In this document: one piece after another, positions 56,702 to 64,000 of the stretch | Numbering within the stretch: the first letter of the stretch is position 1 | Layout of the letters: every line of letters starts with the position of its first letter | Source of the DNA: Streptomyces iakyrus | GTDB taxonomy: Bacteria > Actinomycetota > Actinomycetes > Streptomycetales > Streptomycetaceae | DNA length: 64,000 nt | Assembly (NCBI RefSeq): GCF_000717055.1 | Contig: NZ_JNXI01000007.1 | Location: forward strand, 62,001-126,000 | Direction: 5' to 3' | Notes under the pieces: model-generated | What the model was told of the DNA's origin: nothing | The model's input: the letters and a program-made list of their open reading frames with translations, nothing else | Database searches by the model: none | Position numbers and translations under genes: made by a program

Positions 56702-57493
56702 CCCGGGCAGCCGGGTCCCGGCACTCCCCCGCGCCGCGTTCAGCTGCGGCTGGGTGAGGAAGAACGCGCCGGTCAGATCGGCGTCCGTGAGGTCCGCGTC
56801 GCGCAGGTCGGCACCGATCAGGTCGGCGTCCCGCAGGTCCGCGCCGGTGAGGTCGGCGGCGATGAGGTAGGCGCCGCGGAGACTGGCACCGCGCAGGTCG
56901 GCGCCCCTGAGCCGGGCGCCCATCAGGTCCGCGCCCCGGCGGTCCTTCTTGCGGCCCTTGGTGCCGGCCCTGGCCAGTTCGCTCGTCCTGAGCAGCAGGA
57001 CGTTGACCTCCTGGCGGTGCGCCGCCACGTCCAGCCCGGCGAGCTCCTCGGGTGTTCCGGCGGTGAGCTCCCGGGTCTTCCGCAGGGCCTCGTCCAGCTC
57101 AGGGCGGACGGGACGGGCCGCCGGCAGGGCGAGCGCCTCGGTCAGGTACCACAACAGCTCGTGCAGCTGCCTGACCACCGGGAATACCTCGAACATGCGG
57201 CGGGCGTCCTCCCGCGGCCCGGTGCGCCAGTCCCGCCCGCCGAAGGTGACCTGCGAGACCTGCTGCCCGGCACCGAAGCAGTCGTAGACCGTGCAGCCGG
57301 TGAATCCCTTCTGCCGGAGCCGGGCGTGGATGCCGCAGCGGTGGTCCTCCCGGAGGTTGCGGCAGGGCGAGCCGGCGGCCTTGTCCACCGCGAAGTCGGC
57401 CGAGGCGGCGAAGGGCAGGGCGACACAGCACAGCCCGAAGCACCGCTCGCAGTCGCCGCGCAGTTCCGCCTGCTCGGCCTGGTGTTCTCGCAT
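56663..57493 (-). CDS. Pentapeptide-repeat protein with N-terminal Cys-rich domain
   Basis: 276 aa. The N-terminal 75 residues hold a dense cysteine set (CERCFGLCC, PCRNL, CGIH, GCTVYDC), probably metal-binding. A helical middle leads to a right-handed pentapeptide helix (about 186-255; units ADLMG, ARLRG, ADLRG, ASLRG, AYLIA, ADLTG and so on). Some pentapeptide proteins mimic DNA and bind gyrase, but no such role is shown for this architecture. The start is either 57493 or ATG 57505; neither has a strong ribosome site. Confidence 0.85.
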   Translation of the reverse strand: MREHQAEQAELRGDCERCFGLCCVALPFAASADFAVDKAAGSPCRNLREDHRCGIHARLRQKGFTGCTVYDCFGAGQQVSQVTFGGRDWRTGPREDARRMFEVFPVVRQLHELLWYLTEALALPAARPVRPELDEALRKTRELTAGTPEELAGLDVAAHRQEVNVLLLRTSELARAGTKGRKKDRRGADLMGARLRGADLRGASLRGAYLIAADLTGADLRDADLIGADLRDADLTDADLTGAFFLTQPQLNAARGSAGTRLPGSVARPGHWTAQV

Positions 57494-57536
57494 GCCGTTC
57501 AGCATACGAAAACGGCGACTGACGGGCGCGTTCCGG

Positions 57537-58433
57537 TCACACCGCCGGCCGGGGCACCTCCAGACGCTCCAGCCGCTCGGGGTCGGCCAGGATGTACATG
57601 TCCGTGATGCGGCCGTCGACGATCGTGACGCCCATGACCGACTGGACGCGGCTTTCGTTCGCGTTGACCACTCCGACCGAGCCGTTGACCAGGACCAGCT
57701 CCGCGCCCTGCGTGAACGGGGCGAACATGAGCGCCTGCTCCGCCACCGCCTTCGCGCCCTGGACGACCTTGGAGGCGGCCGCGCCCCGCACGAGCGCGCC
57801 CGAGTCGGCCCGCAGCAGGACATCCGGGTGCAGTACGGCCACCAGCGCCTCGAAGTCCCCGGCGCGCGAGGCCGCCAGGAAGGCGTCGAGCACCTGCTTC
57901 TGCCGGCCGAGGTCCGGCTCGGCCGACGGGGTGGCACCGCGCACCCGGCGCCGGGCGCGGCTCGCGAGCTGCCGGGTCGCGGCCGGGCTGCGCTCCACGA
58001 TCGGCGCGATGTCGTCGAACGGCACGGCGAACATGTCGTGCAGCACGAACGTGAGCCGCTCGTCGGGCGCCAGGTTCTCCAGCACGACGAGCAGGGCCAG
58101 GCCCACGGAGTCGGCCTGGAGCACCTCCTCCGCCGGGTCGGCGACCTGCGCCAGGGGTTTGAGCACCGGGTCCGGGACGAAGGCGTCGCCCATCGGTTCC
58201 TCGCGGCGTGCGGCGCGCGAGCGCAGCAGGTCCAGGCAGATGCGGCCGGTCACGGTCGTCAGCCAGCCGCCCAGGTTCCCGATGTCGTCCGTGTCGGAGC
58301 GGCTCAGCCGCAGCCAGGTCTCCTGAACGGCGTCCTCCGCCTCGGCGAGTGAGCCCAGCATGCGGTACGCGACCGCCTTCAGATGGCCGCGGTGCTCCTC
58401 GAACCGCCCGGCCAGTTCCTCGCTGCCTGTCAT
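57537..58433 (-). CDS. ECF sigma factor with SnoaL-like C-terminal domain (ECF41/SigJ type)
   Basis: 298 aa. Region 2 (RMLGSLAEAEDAVQETWLRLSRSDTDDIGNLGGWLTTVTGRICLDLLRSR in outline, residues 25-75) and region 4 (about 125-170; LTFVLHDMFAVPFDDIAPIVERSPAATRQLASRARRRV in outline) are followed by a SnoaL-like domain (180-290) with the DGRITDMYI segment typical of ECF41. The C-terminal domain modulates activity in place of a separate anti-sigma factor. ECF41 sigma factors usually control a neighbouring carboxymuconolactone decarboxylase or oxidoreductase gene, but none is adjacent here. Confidence 0.9.
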   Translation of the reverse strand: MTGSEELAGRFEEHRGHLKAVAYRMLGSLAEAEDAVQETWLRLSRSDTDDIGNLGGWLTTVTGRICLDLLRSRAARREEPMGDAFVPDPVLKPLAQVADPAEEVLQADSVGLALLVVLENLAPDERLTFVLHDMFAVPFDDIAPIVERSPAATRQLASRARRRVRGATPSAEPDLGRQKQVLDAFLAASRAGDFEALVAVLHPDVLLRADSGALVRGAAASKVVQGAKAVAEQALMFAPFTQGAELVLVNGSVGVVNANESRVQSVMGVTIVDGRITDMYILADPERLERLEVPRPAV

Positions 58434-58466
58434 GGTCTCCCCCGTCGTCTGTCGATCAGCCGCTGA

Positions 58467-59210
58467 TCATCTGCTGAACAGTTCGAACGTCACCGCGGGC
58501 CTGCCCCCGAACCGCTCCCCCATGGCCTCGGCGTGCCCGGTCAGGAAACCGCGGACGTAGGTCTCCGGGTCCTCGTCGGTCAACACCTCGATGTAGCTGC
58601 GGTGTTCCAGCAGGGAGGCCACCGCGCGCTCCATGCCGGCCGTCGCGTCGACGGCGTGGGTGGGGGTGCTGGAGCCCGCGACCGCGACCCAGCGCACGCC
58701 GTCCCAGGGGTCGAGGCCCTGCTCGACCAGCTCGGGGAAGATCCAGCGGTTTCCGGCGTCGCCGGCCGCGTCGAGCGTGGCCCGGCCCACGGCCACGTGG
58801 TCCGGGGTGTTCCAGGCGACGCCGCCCCAGGTGTCGCGGTGGTTGAGCGTGATGACCAGCTCGGGCTTGTGCCGGCGGATGGCGGCGGCGATGTCGCGGC
58901 GCAGGGCGGTGCCGTACTCGATGACGCCGTCCGCGTGGTCGAGGAACTCCACCTCCGACACGCCGACGACCGCCGCGCTCGCCCGCTGCTCGCGCTCGCG
59001 CAGCGGCCCGCACCGCGCGGGCTCGATCGTGTCGATGCCCGCCTCGCCCCGGGTCGCGAGGACGTAGGCGACCTCGCGGCCTTCGTCGGTCCAGGCCGCG
59101 ATCGCTGCGGAGCAGCCGTACTCGAGGTCGTCGGGGTGGGCCACGACCGCGAGGGCGCGCCGCCAGTCGCCCGGCATGGGCTGGAGTTGAGTGCTCGTCG
59201 GCTCCGTCAT
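58467..59210 (-). CDS. PIG-L-family deacetylase
   Basis: 247 aa. The metal motif AHPDDLE (H25, D27, D28) and the downstream GVAWNTPDHVAVGRATLDAAGDAGN with a histidine ligand identify the GlcNAc-PI de-N-acetylase superfamily, which includes mycothiol-pathway MshB and Mca. The mycothiol enzymes have characteristic extensions that are absent here, so a general sugar or small-molecule deacetylase is more likely. GAGCCGAC precedes the ATG at 59210. It lies 28 bp downstream of the alpha/beta hydrolase gene. Confidence 0.88.
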   Translation of the reverse strand: MTEPTSTQLQPMPGDWRRALAVVAHPDDLEYGCSAAIAAWTDEGREVAYVLATRGEAGIDTIEPARCGPLREREQRASAAVVGVSEVEFLDHADGVIEYGTALRRDIAAAIRRHKPELVITLNHRDTWGGVAWNTPDHVAVGRATLDAAGDAGNRWIFPELVEQGLDPWDGVRWVAVAGSSTPTHAVDATAGMERAVASLLEHRSYIEVLTDEDPETYVRGFLTGHAEAMGERFGGRPAVTFELFSR

Positions 59211-59238
59211 GTCGGCAGGTTAGTCCGCGGCACCGGCA

Positions 59239-60540
59239 TCACGCCTCGTCCCGCACGAGGGCCAGCAGCCGGTCGAGGACGCGGGGGCCGCCGGTGCGGA
59301 TGCCGTCGTGCTCGAACTCGTCCGTGATCCAGGTGCGCAGCCCCCGGATCGTGCGGGCGGTGCGCAGAGAGTGGGCCGTGTCGACGTACATGTCGTCGTG
59401 GTAGACGGCCGCCACGACCGGTACCTCGTTGGCGGCGAGGCGTGCCGGGTCGTACAGGGGCGTCCAGTCGGTGCGGGCGGCGAGCAGGTCGGCCGTCTCG
59501 CGCAGCGGGCGCAGGGCCGGGTCGCACTCGAACATCCAGGGGTGAATCGATTCTCCCGTGAACAGGAGGGGCTCGTCGCCCGCGAGCGCCTTGGCGGCGT
59601 CGAACTGCGGGAACTCGGCGCGGACCCGCTCGGCCGACCAGGCGGTGGGCCGGGCGTCCTGGCCGTAGATCGACTCGTGGATCAGGGCGTACAGCGGGTG
59701 GCGGGCGTAGGAGAGCATGGCCTGCGCCTGCTCCAGGAACGCGTCGGAGAGCGTGGAGCCCTGCGGGGTGCGGACGAAGGCGTTCTCCAGGAGGTAGTGC
59801 AGGCGGTGGGTGCCGTCGCCGGTGCCGAGGACGATGCCGAGGGACTGGAAGGCCTCGACGGTGAGCCGGTAGCCGTTGGCCAGGACCACGTCGTGGTGCA
59901 GCAGGTGGTCGGCGATGCGGCGGGCGCGCTCGGCATCCAGCGGGTAGCGGGCGTAGTGGGCGGTGACCTTGCGCTCGATACGCGGGAAGGCGGCCCGGTA
60001 GACGTCGTCGGCGTGGGCGTCCAGGGAGGGCAGACCGCCGGTGATCACGGCCGTCGCCAGGCCCTCGGGGGCGAGGGACAGGTAGCTGGTCACGCAGAAG
60101 CCGCCGAAGCTCTGGCCGAGGACGGTCCAGGGGGCGCCGCCGGTGACCTCGGCGCGGATGGCCTCGCAGTCGCGGACGATCGCGTCGGCGCGGAAGTGCC
60201 TGAGGTAGCCGGCCTGCTCGGCGGGACCGCCGCGCAGCGGGAGCGTCTGGCGGTTGGCGGGTGTGCTGTGGCCGGTGCCGCGCTGGTCGAGGAGGAGGAC
60301 GCGGTACTCCTTCAGGGCCCTGCCGAGCCAGCCGGGCCGGCCGACGGACCGGTCCGCTCCGAAGCCGGGGCCGCCCTGGAGGTAGAGCAGCCACGGGAGG
60401 TCCTGGTGCGTCTTGTCGCTCGCGACGACCTCGCGGGCGTACAGCTCGATCGTCTCGCCGCCGGGGCGGTCGTGGTCGAGGGGGACGGTGAAGCGGCGGT
60501 CGGTGAGGACGACTCCGGGCTGGCGGTAGCTGTGGGTCAA
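59239..60540 (-). CDS. Alpha/beta hydrolase of the prolyl-aminopeptidase-like S33 family
   Basis: 433 aa. The oxyanion region GGPGFG (LYLQGGPGFGADR) and the nucleophile motif GQSFGG (VLGQSFGGFCV) are clear; the acid and His (DDMYVDTAHS region) follow at about 360-390. The chain is longer than simple proline iminopeptidases because of a helical cap (about 190-330). It probably cleaves N-terminal residues from peptides. ATG 60540 is taken as MTHSYRQPGVVLTD. Same strand as LacI and PIG-L genes; a short CTGAAC...GTTCAG repeat separates it from LacI. Confidence 0.85.
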   Translation of the reverse strand: MTHSYRQPGVVLTDRRFTVPLDHDRPGGETIELYAREVVASDKTHQDLPWLLYLQGGPGFGADRSVGRPGWLGRALKEYRVLLLDQRGTGHSTPANRQTLPLRGGPAEQAGYLRHFRADAIVRDCEAIRAEVTGGAPWTVLGQSFGGFCVTSYLSLAPEGLATAVITGGLPSLDAHADDVYRAAFPRIERKVTAHYARYPLDAERARRIADHLLHHDVVLANGYRLTVEAFQSLGIVLGTGDGTHRLHYLLENAFVRTPQGSTLSDAFLEQAQAMLSYARHPLYALIHESIYGQDARPTAWSAERVRAEFPQFDAAKALAGDEPLLFTGESIHPWMFECDPALRPLRETADLLAARTDWTPLYDPARLAANEVPVVAAVYHDDMYVDTAHSLRTARTIRGLRTWITDEFEHDGIRTGGPRVLDRLLALVRDEA

Positions 60541-60630
60541 CAGGGCTCCCGGGACGGACGGATTTTCGGGCCGCGTCCCAGTTCATCACAGCGAACGTCC
60601 GCTCGTGAGCCCTTCGATCATGAAACCTTG

Positions 60631-60646
60631 CTGAACAGCCGTTCAG
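60631..60646. other. Small inverted repeat CTGAAC-AGCC-GTTCAG after the LacI gene
   Basis: Six-bp arms with a 4-base centre, 3 bases beyond the LacI stop at 60649 and 91 bp upstream of the hydrolase start. It could be a weak terminator or an operator for the hydrolase gene. Confidence 0.4.
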
Positions 60647-60648
60647 GC

Positions 60649-61674
60649 TCAGCGGGCGGACAGGCTGGAGCGGCGGACCACCAGCTCGGGCTGGAGGACG
60701 ACCCTGCGGTGTTCGTGTGCCCGCCCCGCACCCTCCTCCTCCGTCTCCTCCAGGAGCAGGTCGGCGGCCATGGCGCCCATGGTGACGGCGGGCTGCCGCA
60801 CCGAGGTGAGCGGGACGGCCGCGGCGGCGGCGAACTCGATGTCGTCGTAGCCGACGATGGCGAGGTCGTCGGGGACGCCGACACCGGCCGCGTACATGGC
60901 CTGCAGGACGCCGAGGGCGAGCAGGTCGTTGGCGCAGAACACGGCGGTGGGCCGGTCGGCGAGGCCGAGGAGGCGGGCCCCGGCGTCGCGGCCGGCGGCG
61001 ACGTCCAGCCGTTCGGTGGGCAGTTCGCGCAGCGCGTCGGGCCCGAGCCCGGCCTCGGCGAGCGCTTCGAGGGCGCCGGTGCGCCGGTCGCGGACCTGGT
61101 TGAGGCCGGGCGGGCCGCTGACGTAGGCGAGGGAGCGGTGCCCGGCGTCGACGAGGTGGCGTACGGCCAGGGCGCCGCCCGCCACGTCGTCGACGGAGAC
61201 GGAGCACTCGGTGGTGCCCTCGGCAACCCGGTCGACCAGGACGAACGGGATGCCGTGCCGGCGGAACGCCTCGATGTTGCGGCCGGTCGCGTCGGCGGGC
61301 GTGAGCAGCACGCCGCGCACCCGCTGCTCGGCGAAGAGCGACAGGTAATCGGCTTCCTCGCCCGGGTCCTGGGCGCTGTTGCAGACCATCACGCCGAGTC
61401 CGGCGTTGCGGGCGGCGCGCTCGGCCCCGCGCGCCACGTCGACGAAGAAGGGGTTGCCCATGTCGAGGACGAGCAGCCCCATGATGCGGCTGCGTCCGGC
61501 GCGCAGCTGGCGGGCCGACTCGCTGCGGACGTAGCCGAGCCGGTCTATCGCGGACAGCACCCGGGCCCGGGTCTCGGTCGCGACCGTGTCCGGGCGGTTG
61601 ATCACGTTCGAGACCGTGCCGACGGAGACTCCGGCGACGCGGGCGACGTCCTTGATACCCACCGACTGGGCCAT
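60649..61674 (-). CDS. LacI-family regulator of the rhamnose cluster
   Basis: 341 aa. Helix-turn-helix and hinge at the N-terminus (IKDVARVAGVSVGTVSNVINRPDTVATETRARV in outline) followed by a periplasmic-binding-like effector domain (RRSSLSAR at the end). The gene lies downstream of the BNR_4 secreted enzyme, rhaM and rhaS on the same strand. The most economical reading is that it responds to L-rhamnose or a rhamnose-containing fragment, although the binding site and effector are not shown by the sequence. Confidence 0.88.
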   Translation of the reverse strand: MAQSVGIKDVARVAGVSVGTVSNVINRPDTVATETRARVLSAIDRLGYVRSESARQLRAGRSRIMGLLVLDMGNPFFVDVARGAERAARNAGLGVMVCNSAQDPGEEADYLSLFAEQRVRGVLLTPADATGRNIEAFRRHGIPFVLVDRVAEGTTECSVSVDDVAGGALAVRHLVDAGHRSLAYVSGPPGLNQVRDRRTGALEALAEAGLGPDALRELPTERLDVAAGRDAGARLLGLADRPTAVFCANDLLALGVLQAMYAAGVGVPDDLAIVGYDDIEFAAAAAVPLTSVRQPAVTMGAMAADLLLEETEEEGAGRAHEHRRVVLQPELVVRRSSLSAR

Positions 61675-61761
61675 CGGGCAGGGACCTCCAGAGGGAGACG
61701 AGGGGGCGGCGGCCGGGGCGGCTTCACACTACCGGCACGCCGCCCCGGGAACCGGATGCGG

Positions 61762-63186
61762 TCAGGCGGGCAGGCGGAAGTCGGTCACGTGCAGCACCGA
61801 GGGCGTCGTACCGGTGGACTTCTCCTGGTACATGAAGGACAGCACCCCGTCCTGCGCGACCCGCGTCTCGTCGATGACGACCTCGCCGAAGGCGCCCAGG
61901 CCGCTGCCGTCGAAGAGGATCCTCCAGTCCGTGTAACCGGAGGCGGCGGAGGCTCCCGCGATCCGGCCGAAGGGGAAGACCGCGTACGCGTTGTCGTACT
62001 TGTCCAGGATCAGCTTGGTGCGCTGGCTGGAGTTCAGCGGGACCGGTATCTCGGTCTTCTGCCAGGTGCCGGAGGCGTTCCTGCGGACGTGGAAGGCACG
62101 GCCGTTCGCGGTCCGGTTCGCGACGTAGTTCGTGGTGCACTGGCCGAAGCGGCCGGGGACGTAGGAGATGATCGCGTGCGGCCGGCCCGCGGAGTCGGTG
62201 AACTGGCTCTCCTGGTTCATCAGGGAGTGGTCCGGGTTGAGCGGGTCGACGACCAGGCCGGCGTCGGTCACGGACACCTTGTCGGTGCCGCCGGTGACGC
62301 CGACGACGGTGCCGGCGTTGTTGCGCCAGGTGCGGCCCCGGTCGTCGGAGTAGACGTAGCCGGTGTCGTGGTTGGTGATGCCGCCGCTGCTGCACATGAC
62401 GGCGCCGTTCTGCTCGCGCCAGGTGAAGAAGGAGTGCAGCCGGCCGTTCCGGTCGTAGTCGATGCCGTGCAGGTACATGTTGCGGGCCGTCGAGGAGCCG
62501 TGCTCGCTGGTGTACGTGCCCGTGGAGCTCGACCACTCGCCGAGGTTGGTCCACTTCGTGCCGTCGTACTCGGCGAGGGCGTTGCGGCCGTTGCCGGAGA
62601 CGGCGACGCGGTAGCTCAGCTGGAGCTTGCCGTCCGGGGTGGAGACGAACTGCGGGTAGGTGAACTGCGAGGTCAGCGCCAGACCGTCGAGCGTCGACTG
62701 GGGCGTGCCGAAGCGGTTCGCGGTCCAGCTCAGGCCCCCGGGGTCGTCCATGAGCCCGGCGACCGACTTGACGTAGGTGAAGCCGTCGCTGTGGGAGTCC
62801 ATGTTGAGGTGCAGGCGGCCGTCGACCTTGGAGACGCCCATGGAGATGACGTTGTGGGAGTCGTCGTAGCGCAGGGTGTGCCCGACCTTCACGGTGGACC
62901 AGGTACCGGCACCGAGGGCGCGGCGGCCGACGACGGCGTTGCGGTCGGCGGTGTACCAGACGGCGTACTGGTAGCCCTTGTAGGTCAGCAGGCCGTTCTT
63001 CTGGAACGCGTTGTTGTTGACCAGTCCGTCGTAGGACACGAAGAAGAGGGCCTGGGCGTCGAGCGTGGTGGTGCCGGTCCGGGTGACCGAGGGGCCGGGG
63101 TCGGCGGCCCGTGCCGTGCCGGAGGCGAGGGCGGGGGTCACCACTGCGCCCGCGAGGGCGGCGGCCAGCAACGTACGTCTGTGCAT
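61762..63186 (-). CDS. Secreted BNR_4-type protein, candidate rhamnosidase or rhamnose-glucuronate lyase
   Basis: 474 aa. Signal peptide with two arginines (MHRRTLLAAALAGAVVTPALASGTARA), then a seven-bladed BNR_4 propeller over the rest: YAVWYTADRNAVVGRR, VYSDDRGRTWRNNAG (BNR Asp-box-like), ISYVPGRFGQ, and VLHVTDFRLPA. BNR_4 proteins include the GH145/PL42 enzymes that release L-rhamnose from Rha-GlcA ends of arabinogalactan-type polysaccharides. The neighbours rhaM and rhaS support this. Catalytic residues were not assigned. Confidence 0.8.
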   Translation of the reverse strand: MHRRTLLAAALAGAVVTPALASGTARAADPGPSVTRTGTTTLDAQALFFVSYDGLVNNNAFQKNGLLTYKGYQYAVWYTADRNAVVGRRALGAGTWSTVKVGHTLRYDDSHNVISMGVSKVDGRLHLNMDSHSDGFTYVKSVAGLMDDPGGLSWTANRFGTPQSTLDGLALTSQFTYPQFVSTPDGKLQLSYRVAVSGNGRNALAEYDGTKWTNLGEWSSSTGTYTSEHGSSTARNMYLHGIDYDRNGRLHSFFTWREQNGAVMCSSGGITNHDTGYVYSDDRGRTWRNNAGTVVGVTGGTDKVSVTDAGLVVDPLNPDHSLMNQESQFTDSAGRPHAIISYVPGRFGQCTTNYVANRTANGRAFHVRRNASGTWQKTEIPVPLNSSQRTKLILDKYDNAYAVFPFGRIAGASAASGYTDWRILFDGSGLGAFGEVVIDETRVAQDGVLSFMYQEKSTGTTPSVLHVTDFRLPA

Positions 63187-63202
63187 CTCGTGGATCCCAT
63201 CG

Positions 63203-63523
63203 TCATGCGAGGTGGAACACTTCGGTGAGCGGTTTCATGGCCTCGTCGGGCCGGGCGCCGTCCAGCGACTCGAAGAACGGCGCCATCTCCGCCTGCCAGC
63301 GGGCGTTGACGTCGGTGGCTTCCATGGCGGCCCGGGCGGCCGCGAAGTCCTCGGTCTCCAGGTAGCCGACGAGCAGTCCGTCCTCGCGCAGGAAGAGCGA
63401 GTAGTTGTGCCAGCCGGTCTCCGAGAGCGCCTGGAGCATCTCGGGCCATACCGCGGCGTGCCGCTCGCGGTACTCGTCGAGGCGCTCCGCCCGGACCTTC
63501 AGCAGGAAGCACACGCGCTGCAT
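63203..63523 (-). CDS. rhaM: L-rhamnose mutarotase
   Basis: 106 aa. MQRVCFLLKVRAERLDEYRERHAAVWPEM has the family start, with Y18 and H22, the catalytic pair in RhaM, intact. It interconverts alpha- and beta-anomers of L-rhamnose in the cytoplasm. GGGAGG precedes the ATG. It lies 17 bp downstream of rhaS and 16 bp upstream of the BNR_4 gene start, consistent with a single operon for rhamnose use. Confidence 0.92.
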   Translation of the reverse strand: MQRVCFLLKVRAERLDEYRERHAAVWPEMLQALSETGWHNYSLFLREDGLLVGYLETEDFAAARAAMEATDVNARWQAEMAPFFESLDGARPDEAMKPLTEVFHLA

Positions 63524-63540
63524 CAACGACCTCCCAGGGC

Positions 63541-64000
63541 CTAGAAGTTGAACTGGTCGATGTTCTTGGCGTCGAACACGGTCGGCTTGCCGAGGCTGAT
63601 GACGCCGTCCTTGCCGATGGTGTACTCGCCCATGGAGCCGGCCGTGAAGGTCTCGCCCTCCTTGCCGGTGATCTGCCCGGAGGACAGGGCGACGGCGGTC
63701 CGGGCGGCCAGCTCGCCGAGCTTGGCCGGGTCCCACAGCTCGAACGCATCGACGGTGCCGTTCTTGACGTACTTGCGCATGTCGTTCGGGGTGCCGAGGC
63801 CGGTCAGCTTGACCTTGCCCTTGTACTTCGAGCCCGACAGGTACTGGGCGGCGGCCTTGATGCCGACGGTGGTCGGGGAGATGATCCCCTTCAGGTCCGG
63901 GTACTCCTGGAGCAGGCCCTGGGTCTGCTGGAAGGACTGCTGGGCGTCGTCGTTGCCGTACGCGGTCTTCACCAGCTTCATGTTCTTGTACTCGGGCTTC
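63541..64000 (-). CDS. rhaS: Rhamnose ABC transporter substrate-binding protein, C-terminal part, cut by window edge
   Basis: The last 153 residues of a periplasmic-binding-type lipoprotein: KTAYGNDDAQQSFQQTQGLLQEYPDLKGIISPTTVG in outline, then VKLTGLGTPNDMRKYVKNGTVDAFELWDPAKLGELAART and a C-terminal AKNIDQFNF. These are characteristic of the RhaS type-1 sugar-binding family. The gene extends beyond position 64000, where the rest of the transporter is expected. Its stop is 17 bp before rhaM. Confidence 0.88.
   Translation of the reverse strand, partial: KPEYKNMKLVKTAYGNDDAQQSFQQTQGLLQEYPDLKGIISPTTVGIKAAAQYLSGSKYKGKVKLTGLGTPNDMRKYVKNGTVDAFELWDPAKLGELAARTAVALSSGQITGKEGETFTAGSMGEYTIGKDGVISLGKPTVFDAKNIDQFNF

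Noticed and set aside
59308..63228. 1306-codon rightward frame over hydrolase, LacI and BNR_4 genes
   Set aside because: Antisense shadow crossing several gene boundaries with no conserved sequence.

Overview
The window is 64 kb of uniformly high-GC DNA whose genes have GC-rich third codon positions, GTG/TTG starts and GGAGG-type ribosome sites. Together with a complete conservon (cvn) operon, a CebR-type box, a DmdR/IdeR-type iron box and twin-arginine signals, this points to a Streptomyces chromosome. I see no tRNA, rRNA, IS element, CRISPR array or phage module.

Layout. 0-10 kb: start of a secreted carbohydrate-binding protein behind a perfect CebR box, a secreted GH2 glycosidase, a PAS/GAF/PP2C/HATPase signalling phosphatase, an ion-transporter-superfamily protein, and an unusual membrane-tethered sigma-like/zinc-finger/ricin-lectin fusion. 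10-22 kb: mainly single metabolic and redox genes with local regulators: AraC with phytanoyl-CoA dioxygenase, aldo/keto reductase, flavoprotein, DUF1348 with a TetR and twin operators, P450 plus ferredoxin, LysE, F420-type reductase, CDF transporter, glutathionyl-hydroquinone reductase, DUF4235. A deletion scar at about 20.5 kb joins the 3' ends of an lrp gene and of azlC, leaving azlD intact. 22-29 kb: an unrecognised 576-aa protein facing a five-gene conservon (sensor kinase-like, roadblock, DUF742, GTPase, P450) of the rarA-E type. The DUF742 gene carries the only TTA codon I found in the window, which would make it bldA-dependent, and the P450 lacks the ExxR arginine. A 20-codon start of a terpene-synthase-like gene lies just upstream of the unknown gene.

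29-42 kb: GlxA/AraC regulator and quinone reductase, an 825-bp gene-free stretch with palindromes and repeats, a MarR-controlled aldehyde/alcohol dehydrogenase pair with two operators, then a STAS protein, DUF4230, VanZ, SDR, PolX-like PHP, HAD, FUSC-type membrane protein and an epimerase. 42-57 kb: ROK regulator, aminoglycoside-phosphotransferase-family kinase, a CYP102-type self-sufficient P450 with a divergent PAS/HTH regulator, an FBP (EF-G-binding-type) protein behind a perfect palindrome, a second FUSC protein, a Tat lipoprotein lactonase, an iron-box-controlled DUF2470 protein, and a TetR/P450 pair in which the P450 resembles the CYP102 haem domain. 57-64 kb: pentapeptide protein, ECF41-type sigma factor, PIG-L deacetylase, alpha/beta hydrolase, then an L-rhamnose block (LacI regulator, BNR_4 secreted enzyme, rhaM, end of rhaS) running off the right edge.

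Several loci show short dedicated regulatory circuits (a divergent regulator with paired palindromes). Strong palindromic terminators separate many convergent units; one lies inside the 3' end of a coding sequence.
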